64,000 nt of DNA from Rhynchopus euleeides (Eukaryota; Euglenozoa; Diplonemea; Diplonemida; Diplonemidae), in assembly GCA_963210315.1 (NCBI GenBank), contig OY723306.1, forward strand, positions 1,502,787-1,566,786, written 5' to 3'. The notes under the pieces were generated by a model, which did not search any database, was not told where the DNA came from, and saw only the letters and a program-made list of their open reading frames with translations. Positions 51,090 through 61,513 of the stretch are shown here, piece after piece. Position 1 is the stretch's first letter, and every line of letters starts with the position of its first letter. The position numbers and the translations under genes were made by a program.

Positions 51090-53273
51090 GCAGAAGCATG
51101 CCTGTGCTGTGGTGCGGAGGTGAGTGGGGGGAGTTGCCCCAGCACCACCTGCTCTCTGTGTGCCTGTGGGGTGTGTGGTGGGGGGGGGGGGGTGTACTTC
51201 TCTATTTCTCAAGTCTAAAGGCGGGATAGCGCATGCATGCCGCCGCCTCAACGAAACGCACGAAAGGCAACGTTATGTTGGGTTTTGTTACATCCCGGGA
51301 TGGAAAGGATTCAAAAAGACCCCGCCCCCGCCCACGGAAAAGAAGGGGCGGCTTCGTGATCTCGGGTGTAACAAAAGAAAATGGTGAAAACCTCGCAACT
51401 GTGTCATTTTTCTCTCCCCCTCCCCTCCCACCCACCCCGACCCACTTTTTCTGGAATGTGGTTCCGGCTCCTGGCTCCCTGCCAAAGAAATGAGAAGAAA
51501 ATGCTTTTTTTTGGGAGGTTTCGAGGCACAGCTGCCGCCCATTCCACGAAAGCCCATTCCCCCCTCCCCCCCAAAAAAAAGGTTGTCCGAAAACCAGAAC
51601 TCCGCTGGAGATGGGTGGGAGAGGGGCTTGCCCAGCGAAAGGCGTGCCCCATCCCAGCGGGAAGGGCGGAATCCCGTGCAACCGTTATCTGATTTGATTT
51701 GTATGTCTCCCCCACATCCTCCTTGGGCACGATGCGTCGATTGACGAAGCTGTGGCATGTACAGGTGTCTTGTTGTTGCGAGGGGAGGGGTCGCCTTCCA
51801 ACGCAACGGGAGGATTCCTCAGGAAATGGAGCCAGGGGGTGACCCAGGACGGATGATGGGAAGGAGTCACACGCGCTGGGGAGGGAGAGAGGAGGGTTAT
51901 TTAGAGAGGGGCGCTGATTCTTATGTTTGGGCAACGACAAAAAAATGGGGCAAACGCGGGGTTGGGTTATGTGTGTTCGAGCCTGGGCCTCCTTTATTTC
52001 ATGCGTTTGGGTGGGTCGCGGCTTGTGTGACCTGTGAGATCTCTCCTAACATCCAGCCACCAACAAACAAGCAGAAAAGGGTGTGGGGAAAACCCCAACA
52101 GGCTGCGCCCCGCCCCGTTTATCCTGTTATCTCTTTCAAGCAAGGCATTTCTGCACCTCCCCTTGTCATCAGAAGAGGATCCAGGAAGTCCAAAAAAAAG
52201 GCGTGCATCACCTCCTCACCCACTCTCTCTCTCTCTCTCCCACACAACGCCCCTCCATCCCGATTGACCTGACCCCTTGGTTGGGTGTCCTGCGCAACCC
52301 CACTGCGGAAATACCCTCCAGCAACAACAAGACCCTGTGCGCATGCCACATCGCTTCGGCTCCGCTCTGCTTCAGAGGCGGGTGTATTTTATGTTCTCGT
52401 TATACTTTGCTCTGGGTGATCCCATGGCAGCAGCACGTCTTTTATTTCGACAATGGCACCGGCGTGTGTGTGTTGATCACTTTGGTGGGTTAACCCTGCA
52501 CGGGTCCTAGCCCACCCCCCGGTGTGCGTGTGTGGGTGAAATTTCTTCTTCCACATAAAGTAACCTAGCCCCCCTTATCGAACCGCGAGAGCTGCTGGAT
52601 TGGTATTTCTCTGTTTCTGTGCTGTGGGAAAAACCTGTGTCTCTCACAGGTTCACAGCCAAAAAAACAATGAAGCCCTGCCTGGCAGCTTACGCATCGAT
52701 CCACACACTCACACACGCGGGTGTGAATCTATCTTGTTGGAGGTTTGATCTCACCGAGAGCACTGACTGCTGTCGATGCGAGTCTCTTCTCCTGTCCTAC
52801 TGTCCTACACACACACACGCAGGTGAAAGCAAACCTTATTGATCCCTCGGCCCCTCTCCCTCGCCAGAGCCTTCGCCACGACACACCTCCCTCCACCCCG
52901 TGGCTATTAGAGTAACCCAGGCATCCTGGCGGCAGGGGGGCGGGGGTGGGGAGTCATGTCGGGGACGGGGAGTTCTTGCGTTGCATCTCATCGAGTCGGT
53001 GATCCAAGTGTGCCCAGCAGCCATAATGTGGGGCGGGGGTGTGCCTCAAAGGGGAGGCGTGACGATCTGCCAGCGCAAACCCACCCCCCCCCCCCTCTCT
53101 CTCTCTCGCCCTCGCAAAATAATAACCCCCCCCCTCCCCTTCCCCCTCCCCCGGCGCTGTTGGGCCTGCATCATGACACACCACCCCATCACACACCCGA
53201 CGCCCTGCAGGTCATCATACCCATCCCCCCCCCCCTCCCCCCCACTTGGGCCCCTTTTTATCAAGCCCACACA
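51090..53273. other. Intergenic region
   Basis: About 2.2 kb. Mixed G- and C-rich tracts, a (CA)n run at 52807-52819 and a CT/C-rich tract at 53082-53160 before eIF4B, followed by CCCTGCAG and ATCAAG acceptor-like sites. No gene is supported; the frames present are low complexity. Confidence 0.5.
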
Positions 53274-55207
53274 ATGCCTGCGAAGAGCAAGAAGGGAAAG
53301 ACCGTGGGTCTGACGGAGTTCCTGCGCGAGGATGAGGGCCCGATGCCGCCGTCCGGCACCAGCTGGGCCGACGACGTGCCGGAGGACCACCCGCAGGACT
53401 TCCCTGAGGAGCGCGCCGGGGGGGAGCGCGGCGAGAAGAAGGAGCGGACCAAGGCGGGGAGCTGGGGCTCCGGCAACGCCTTCGGCGGTGGGGGCGACTG
53501 GCGCAGCGGGCCTGCCACGGGCCAGGCCGCCGCCGGCGGTGGCGGCGGTGGTGCCTCCTCGGGGTACAGGTCGAACAACGCGGGGCAGAACAACGCCATC
53601 AAGTTCCCCGAGAACCCCCCCTTCCAGGCCTACGTCGGGAGCCTCTCCTACGAGGTGACCGAGGAGGACCTCCGGAACTACTTCACGGATGTGAAGGAGG
53701 TGCGCGTCGTGCGGAACAACGCCGACGGGAAGTCGAAGGGGTTCGCCTACGTCGACTTCACCTCTGTTGACGGCCTGAAGGCGGCTGTCGGGAAGGACGG
53801 CGCCTCCCTGAAGGGCCGCAACATCCGCGTGGATGTCAACAAGGACAGCGGGCGGGACGGCGGGAAGGGGGGCCAGGGTGGCTTCAACGCCCTCTCTGAG
53901 GACTGGCGCGGCTCCATGGGGTCCGGCCTCCGCGACAAGCCTGCCTCCCCCATGATGGGCGGCGGCGGCGCCGCCCCCAGCGGGAAGGGCGGGAAGGGCG
54001 AGCGGGGCATGGGCATGGGCATGGGCAACCGGGGGGGCCCCCCCGCGGACTTCTCCCGCGCCTCCTTCGGGGGGAGCGTGCGGCAGGAGCCGGAGCGGGT
54101 GGAGCGCCCGGCGCGTGAGGCGCCGAGCCGTCCGGTGCCGGAATTCAACCGGGACCTTGTCGGGAGCGAGCTGAGGGCCAAGCCCACCCCGCCCCCCACC
54201 ACCAACCGCTTTGCTGACAGGGAGCGGGAGCCGGCAAAGCCTGCCCCGACCTTCAGCCGAGACGAGATGGGCGGTGTGCTGGAGGCGGAGCGGAAGAAGG
54301 CCGAGGAGCAGCGCGTGGCTGCCGAGAAGAAGAAGGAGGAGGAGCGTGCCGCGCGCCGCCAGATGTTCTCCGCCGCCGTGCCCAGCAGGGACATGTTCGG
54401 GGGGGGCCAGCAGCAGCAGGCGCCGGCGCCGCAGCAGGCGCAGCCGCAGCAGCAGACGGAGGAGGTTGCCAAGGCGGCGGAGACGGAGGCTCAGGAGGCG
54501 CCTGCCGCGGCGCAGGCCCAGGAGGCACCCGCGCAGGTGGAGGATGAGGAGGCTGAGACGGGCGGGTGGGCTGATGAGGAGGTGGACTTCCAGGAGGTAT
54601 GGTTGTTCTGTGATTCCTGTCGAGAGGAGTGTGGTGTGGGTGCAGTGGCCAGCATCCGTGCGCCGGCAAAAGGCAATAAGTGTTTATTATACCGTGGCTG
54701 AGGTAGGATGCGAGAATGGTTGTGCATGCATGTGTGTGGGAGGAGGAGGGGGTCTTGTGGGTTGTCGTGTCTCATTCGTCAACCTTGTATATCACACACA
54801 CACACACCACCCTGTCAGGCTGCCGCGCAACAAGCGGAGATTGACCGTGTGGAGGCTGAGGCGACTGCCGAGCGCGAAAAGATGCTCGCAGAACGGAAAC
54901 GGGCGGAGGAGAAGCCCAAAAAGAAGCAGAAGGCCCAGCCGGACAAGGTATGCATCTCATCGATTGGCCTTTTTGCGCACTGTGCACACGCCGCTGTGTC
55001 GCTGTGGTGATGTGTTCGGTTTGAGGTCCCACCATAGAGCTACACACTGCGATCCGCCACACCCTCGCTCAGGACGGTTGGATCAAGGCGGAGACGCAGG
55101 ATGACAAGAAGAAGAAGCAGCAGGGCCAGGCCGCACCGGCCCAGGAGAAGAAGCCGAAGAAGAAGGAGCCGGCCAACGTTTACGCGATGCTTGGCGGCCG
55201 CCGTTAG
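53274..55207 (+). CDS. EIF4B: Translation initiation factor eIF4B
   Basis: Exons are 53274-54596, 54819-54947 and 55073-55207, all phase 0, giving 528 aa. eIF4B stimulates the eIF4A helicase during mRNA recruitment to 40S subunits. The N-terminus carries the eIF4B signature (KKGKTVGLTEFLRED, then SWADDVPED). One RRM follows at about residues 118-190, with RNP2 AYVGSL and RNP1 KSKGFAYVDF. A Gly-rich region comes next, then repeated motifs of the type FNRDLVGSELRA and FSRDEMGGVLEA (also FSRASFGG), a charged AERKKAEEQR coiled stretch, a Gln/Ala tract, the acidic-Trp GGWADEEVDF, and a Lys-rich tail ending NVYAMLGGRR. The open frame extends upstream of 53274 without protein character, so the ATG at the signature is used. 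Confidence 0.92.
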
Positions 55208-55779
55208 ACCCGGGGGCTGCAGAGAGGGGGTGGGATGGGGTGCCGTCATGTAGAGACACACAAAAAGGGGTCTAAAAAATCACACACGAAAAGGGGTCTC
55301 CCTCTCTCCCCACCCCCACCCGCCGAAAAGAAAACACCCTGAGGGTTGCTTCAGGGGATAAGATAGGTCTGGTTTTCCGGTTTTCAAAACCAGGGTTTCC
55401 CGGTTCCCGGTTTTCTGGGAAAAAAAAAAAGGTCGGTCTCATTTTTGGCGGGTTTTTTTGTGACTTTGGGACAGTAGAACAGTCAGAAAAAACGCCATAA
55501 AAAAATAGAAAGTGGCCCCATCGTGATCCGCACAGAGCTCAAATAGTCCAAAGAAGGCAGAGAAGCGGAGAAGAAAAATGGACCTAGCGGGTGGCCCGGT
55601 GGGTGGTGATGCCCTCGTCATGCAGGTCTCTTCTGTTTTGAAGGTGCACACATGGTGGACTCCAGCCACCCTAGCGAGTGTCTAAGAGGGGTCTAAGACT
55701 GCAGTCTGTACTGAAGACGGGAGTCTATTTTCCAGCTAATTTACGCTAAGACTCCCGCTGGTTGAGATTCATGGGAGAC

Positions 55780-55831
55780 ACACGGTGTACTCCAGCGGAG
55801 GTAGGGTAACCTCCGCTGGAGTTCACCGTGT
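55780..55831. repeat. 23-bp-arm hairpin
   Basis: ACACGGTG, a mismatch, then ACTCCAGCGGAGGT pairs with the sequence at 55809-55831 across a 6-base loop. Inside the hAT-like element; one mismatch only. Confidence 0.85.
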
Positions 55832-56238
55832 CGTCTGCCTCTGTGCAGCGTCACTCGGTGCCATCGAATACATGGCGACAGCCCACCAACTCGAGACAGA
55901 TCTGCTTGTCTGGAGGGCTGAGACGAGAACACGAACGAATTTCAAGCAGTCTTGAAGGTCGCCAAGCCTATTGGGGGCAACTAACAGATGAGATTTGTTT
56001 GTTGCCTGTCGTCACAGCTAGCCCATCTCCTCGATAACGGAATGTGTGCAGAGATCTCGTGGACCCTTTGGCCATTCTGTCGTGCACCCACTCCACCCAC
56101 AACGCACACCTGTCACGAGTGGTCGCTCCCCCGTCCTCCTCCACCCTGAAGGTTGAACCCTCAAGGACCAGTGATCTCCTGCTGGCCGGGCTGCGATCAG
56201 CGAAGCCTTCCTACTTACAAGCGAATCCAGACTGTAGG

Positions 56239-56298
56239 GAACAGATGTTCACTACCGTGGCCTCCGGCGGCTGGGGGGCTCCGCCCCCCAGACCCCCC
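56239..56298 (-). repeat. 60-bp dispersed repeat, copy 2
   Basis: Reverse complement of 37725-37784, identical at all 60 positions, including the 9-bp GC hairpin. Confidence 0.85.
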
Positions 56299-56446
56299 TG
56301 CGTAAAAAAATTACACCAGACCGGTTTTTTGGCCGAGAGTCCAAACTTTCAAAGCAGCTGCTGCGCCTGCCCCACCAAGCAGCCTCAGTACGACAGGACG
56401 CGCGCAGGCACCGGGCCCTCTCAGATTCTGGGAGGGTTTGCGCGGG

Positions 56447-56471
56447 TCGCGCGCGCCGAAGGCGCGCGCGA
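56447..56471. repeat. 11-bp CG-alternating hairpin
   Basis: TCGCGCGCGCC, loop GAA, then its inverse. The GAA-loop design resembles the hairpin at 18899-18927. Confidence 0.75.
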
Positions 56472-56725
56472 AAAATTTTCAAAACCAGAAAAACCGGAAA
56501 ACGGCGCCAGAAAAAAAGTCTATCTTATACCCTGGTTGCTTGCCCTGGAAAAAAAAGGTCAAAATATTATATGCGCAGTTCTTCTAGAGACGTTCTCACC
56601 AAAAGGAAGGGACCCACCCCCCTCCCTTTTGGGCAGCTGATGGAATGGATGAGGGGGTGAGTCTGAGAGGTGTTTTTTTCCCTAGTTACGAGCGACGAAG
56701 CGTAGCGAAGTCGCGAAGTAACGAA

Positions 56726-56889
56726 GGAAATCGTACGACTGAAGCTTTGGATTAGCACCTCATGCCACTTCACAGGGCCTCAACACAGCCTTGAGACACG
56801 TTGTGCGCTCAACAAAAAGTAGTCCGGAACTGTTCTCCCACAGTTGCTGGACAGGGTGTCTATAATAAAGCGAAAGGAGTACGATTTCG
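56726..56889. mobile_element. Small inverted-repeat element (MITE-like), copy 2
   Basis: Ends GGAAATCGTAC and GTACGATTTC as in 18931-19046, with the shared internal blocks CACAGGGCCTCAACA and GTCCGGAACTGTTC. It has about 48 extra internal bases compared with copy 1. Confidence 0.75.
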
Positions 56890-57077
56890 GGTGTTTTGAC
56901 TTTCCTTCTGTGTGGTCTGGCCAGACGGGCCTGTCAGGGTATCACAGTGGAATTCCACGGCGGAGGGGGGTCGCCAAGAGGAACGGGAGGTTGGGTGGGT
57001 GGGGAGACGTGTGCTCTTGGGCTGATTCTCCCTGGACGAGCTGCAAAAAAATGACGAAAAAAAGGGGGGGGGGGTTA

Positions 57078-58225
57078 GGGGGGGTCAAATGCCACCCTTT
57101 TACGTGGACAAACACGATTTTTCAAAAAACCGGCGCAGAGGCCCCAAAGCCCCCGTAAACCCTCCAAACCCCCCCAGATCGGTCCGGAAACCCATCGAAC
57201 CCCACTTTTCCACCATTCCGGGCACCTCAGGTGCCCGAATTGGGGTACCTAAATTTTGTGCCACCGTTTGGTACCGGACAGTGCCACTGTGTGGGAGGTT
57301 GGAAAAGAAAATGCCCCAACACACCACATCTGAGGGTTGCAATGCATGTTGCTTGCCAACCACGTCATCCGGTGGGTGTCAGGCGCTATGTAGGTGGCAT
57401 TAGCCAGGTCTTCGATGAGTTCTGGCTTGTATATGTACCTCCCTGCCACCATGCACCGGGAGGCTGCCTGTAGGTACGGAGCAAGTCCAGATGGTCGTGT
57501 GATTCCTGTGCAGCAGTGCTCCACAACCGGGATGTGTTGACAACGACTGTTGCAACACGAGCTGTACATTCCGGGAACACACGAAGTGCGCTGTCGTGGT
57601 ACCCATTGTGCCAGAATTGGTAGTTGCTGCGGTCTACTTTGCCTGGCCCAAGAGCACTGGTACTGAACGGTGCAATATGCGTGGCGAGGTGAATGCAACG
57701 GAAGGGCGCAAAGTCAATACAGCTCTCGGATGGCGGGTGGTGGTGCCACTAGTGTGTGACGTTCACTCGAGGATACAACGCATCACAATGAATCAGCAAC
57801 CGTGGACCGAGTACAATACGCTCTCTGTGGCTGGTGTGGGGGACAAAGGCAGTGCCTGTGCCGCAGGCAGGGAGGTACATATACAAGCCAGAACACATCG
57901 AAGACCTGGCTCATGCCACCTACATAGCGCCTGACACCCACCGGATGACGTGGTTGGCAAGCAACATGCATTGCAACCCTCAGATGTGGTGTGTTGGGGC
58001 ATTTTCTTTTCCAACCTCCCACACAGTGGCACTGTCCGGTACCAAACGGTGGCACAAAATTTAGGTACCCCAATTCGGGCACCTGAGGTGCCCGGAATGG
58101 TGGAAAAGTGGGGTTCGATGGGTTTCCGGACCGATCTGGGGGGGTTTGGAGGGTTTACGGGGGCTTTGGGGCCTCTGCGCCGGTTTTTTGAAAAATCGTG
58201 TTTGTCACCCCCATTTGACCCCCCC
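57078..58225. mobile_element. TA-flanked element with ~365-bp inverted repeats, copy 2
   Basis: The arms 57078-57447 and 57866-58225 begin GGGGGGGTCA and end TGACCCCCCC, bordered by TA (57076-57077, 58226-58227) with G runs outside, as in 23851-25394. Beyond the first bases the arms differ from copy 1. Each arm encodes the same outward-pointing frame (RYIYKP, then ATYIAPDTHRMTW, CVGAFSFPTSHTVAL), which could be the 3' end of a gene copied into both arms. The centre of about 420 bases is not recognisable. No transposase. Confidence 0.85.
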
Positions 58226-58227
58226 TA

Positions 58228-61200
58228 GGGGGGGGGGTGTTATGTGTTAGGTATTCCTGTGAGAGAGAGTGGTGTGCGTGTGGCCCGCATTGGCCACTGG
58301 GGGGGTTGTGTACCTTTTTTTTTCATTGTGCCGATCAGAGAGTATAGGGAGAGAGAGAGTGTATGTTATGTGTGTGGGCCCCATTCTGCCAACCCCCCGA
58401 CCCCATCTGCACCGTGTTGGCCGAATATGGGCGCTTGATCAATGTCGAAGGTTCCCGGGGAGGGAGGGATTCCCCTCTTGTTGGCCAGGCGGAGCAAAAA
58501 AATGTTCAGCGCAAGCCCGCACCCCCGCACCCCACCACCCGGAACAACGGCAGGATACGTTAGGAGCACCGCGTTGATCTCCTCATATCTTCAAGGCAGC
58601 CCCCCGTTCTCCTCCCGGCCCCTCTTACGCCCCGTGATGCAACCTCGGTGGAGTTTGTGGTCTTTCTGCCCCCCCCCCGCATCTAACCTGACCTGCAGGT
58701 CGGCGCACCTCCTCCCCCGTCAGCGCCTCCAGAGCAATTCCACCGACTAACAGAATGTTTCCTCCTTCCTCATCACACCCTGTTCCCGAAGTTGTGTTCC
58801 GCGCAGCTTGTGGAGAACAGAGAACAGAGAAAAGATCCAGAGCCTGCGGGTCATTTTGGTTATTTTGCCCCTTTGTCGAGGAGGGGAGTGCGTCGTTGTT
58901 TTTCTTTGGTGCAATTTTTTTCTCTCTCTTTTGTGAGGGACAAATAGTGTGCCGCGATTTTTTTTGATCTTGATGGAAAAGCTGATGCAGCACTCCCTTG
59001 TCAGTATTTCAAAAAAAATGATGGGTTCAATGCGTGCTTCACCCCGGCGCGGGGGTGATACCGGCAGGTAGATATATATGGTGGCAGGACCAGCGGGGGT
59101 TTCGTACGTGAGGGCGTCAAACGTTAGTTATATATTAAGGGTGACCGCCGGTGCGCTGGCTGCTGTTGCCGAAGAAGGAGCGGATTCCGGAGGGGGTGGT
59201 GATGGCGGATTGGCGTCAGTTGAATTGGAAAAAAAACATGGGCCCGAAACAATAGGAAGAGGGGGGGGGTGGGGAGGTGTATGGGTAAAAGGAAAACGCA
59301 AGGCACAAAAATCAGAAAAATCAAATCTCCCCCCCCTCCCCCCAACCCCCCCACCCTTCCCCACCCCCCCTCCCCCATACCTCTCAGCGTACCCCACCAG
59401 TGAAACCAGAGCAACAGAAGTGTCCTGCCCATCCGTTCCTTCGATTCCCTCTCTGTGTGTTGCGCACGTTGCTCGTTTTACTTTTCTGTGGGTGATATGC
59501 GTGTGTGTGAGGCAAGAGGCAGGGCGGTAGCATCAGTGTCAGATTGGTGGGCCCTTCCGTGCAGCAAACAAACCTGCAGGCCAATTTTGGAGGCGGAGGG
59601 GCTGGCGGTGTTTTTTATGTTTTCGTCGGAAGCAAGAAGAATGCACGTGTTTCTCTCCCTCAAAAGTGTATCATCAAAAGGAAGCAGGAGCGGAGGAGGG
59701 TATGGGCCGCGACAGTGCATAAACGCCATGTGAAAAGAACCCGTCCCACCCCCCCCCCCCCCCTTCCCCCACAACAGCCAATGCCCTTACCTTCGTAAAT
59801 CAAGCCTGGAACCAGGCTTGATTTGTTTTTTTTGCGCAATTCTTACGTTGAGGCAGAGATCACAAAGAAACAGGGGTTTCCGGTGCGAATCCTCTTTGCT
59901 GCTTCTGTTTTGTGCAACCTTTCTAAGAGGCACACCCCCCGACACGCACACCCCCCACCCACGCACTCCGTTTCTTGCCGCGACCCCCTTTTTTTTTCAG
60001 ATCACAGGCTTGTCCCCACAAATTTTTGCCCCCGCGAGCAAAATCGGTGTCGTTTTTTTCTTTTCAAACAAACACACCGCCCGACACGCTGCGAAATAGA
60101 ATTTGGCAGAGGGGGAGAAGAGATCAGGTTACCACACCCACACCCACATCCACCTCTCTCTCTCTCTCTCTGCACCCCACTTCTTCCCGATCCCACCACC
60201 CACCTCCGCCCACTGCGTGCTGATCTCCCTTGCCACTGCAGCAGTCGAGGACCCACCCCCAGCCGCCATCACCCAGCTGGAGCGCTTGCCATGGAATGTG
60301 CCCGCCCAACGGGTGGGTGGGCGGGGAATATATACAGTCTTCCCGCGCAGACGAGGGACACGCTGGTGGTGAGGTGTGAGGGGAGGGGTATGTTGGGTGA
60401 CATGCATGTAAACACAAGGAGGGGCAAGTGTGAGGTGTCTCGGGGGGGGAGGGTGTGTGAGGTGTGGCCAGGATAGTGTTGTGCCTGGTGTGTAAATCCT
60501 AGCGTCTGGGAGACACGGGGGCAGATCGAAGCGACGGGTGCCAAAAAAAAAGGATGGGTAGAGGGGAGAGGAGTGTTGTGTGGGGGGCGTCAAGGGATGG
60601 ACGTCTCAAGGGGTCTTCACCCTGGTTGCGAGGATGATCGGGCCTCGGGCGAATGGTGTGTGGGGGGGGAGGGGGGGGGGGTCGAGCGGAGAGGGGGTAT
60701 TATTGGAGGAAAGTGGATGTATTTTTTTTGCCGCCCCGGAAAAAAAATTGGCATAACACATCCCGTGTATGATGAGGTGGGCGAGGCAAAAAAATCCCCC
60801 CCCCCCCCAGCTGAACGTTGCAAAAAATCCAAAAAGCGCCCTATCACTTCACAGCTACAACCGCTCTGATGAATTTCCTTTTGTTTGTTGCGTTGACGCT
60901 TCTACACACAAAACCCTGAACTGATCACACCCTGAGCCTGATGAAGGGTGGGGTTAGTGTATAGAGCACGTTTGGTTGCAGCTGTGGTGGGGCGCTTTCC
61001 GCTCACACGAGTGTGCTTAAAAAAAGAATAATTTCCTCCGGATCTCTGGGTGGTGTGGGATTAACCGCACCCCCCCCCCCCCCCCCCACCTCCTCCCTTC
61101 CCTCCCGTCCCCCCACACCCAGTTGGCACACCCTGCACACACCACAGAAATGCCCCTTGTTATGTTATCCGTCAGGTGGATCACCGGGTGGGAAGAGATC

Positions 61201-61513
61201 CGGTGTGAGGCACTTGTGCGACCAGGTGGGCAGGGAACCTGGGGGGGCGGGGGGGGCCTCAAATCCCTCCCCTTTCCCTTGTCTTTTTGTGCACACCATA
61301 ACACCCTCACTCACTAACAGGCACCGCCACTCCCCCCCCACACACACACACACCCCAGCCCCTCCTGCCCGTTGGACACCGGGTTGGGAGGGTCGTCGGG
61401 GTAGGGGGGGGGGGGTAGGGCCAAGGCCGGGAGGGGTGAAGAGCAGGGACCTTCAGCCTCCCGGCCCTCATCTCCCCCCTGCTGTGGTGGTGGGGGGGCC
61501 CCAACCCTGTCGA
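58228..61513. other. Intergenic region before the last gene
   Basis: 3.3 kb with no supported gene. G-, C- and CT-rich tracts alternate (for example 59255-59390, 60145-60172, 61070-61090). The one distinct structure is the hairpin at 59797-59824. The final 200 bases are C/A- and G-rich leader. Confidence 0.5.
59797..59824 (+). other. 13-bp hairpin followed by a T run
   Basis: AAATCAAGCCTGG, AA loop, CCAGGCTTGATTT, then GTTTTTTTTG. In shape it resembles a small-RNA 3' end with a Pol III-type T tract, but no RNA gene upstream can be identified. Confidence 0.4.

Larger units (their letters stand above)
55352..56533. mobile_element. Non-autonomous hAT-like element, 1.18 kb
   Basis: The left end is CAGGGGATAAGATAGG and the right end is the inverse of AGGGTATAAGATAGAC, with GGTTTTCCGG-type subterminal words on both sides. 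The perfect 8-bp repeat GGTTGCTT flanks it (55344-55351 and 56534-56541). The CAGGG end and 8-bp duplication are typical of hAT. The interior has no transposase but holds two hairpins and a 60-base segment identical to 37725-37784. Confidence 0.85.

Noticed and set aside
52956..53273. N-terminal extension of the eIF4B frame
   Set aside because: Pyrimidine-tract translation; the family signature begins at the ATG at 53274.
59797..59836. Rho-independent terminator
   Set aside because: The shape fits, but the surrounding genes are eukaryotic with spliceosomal introns.
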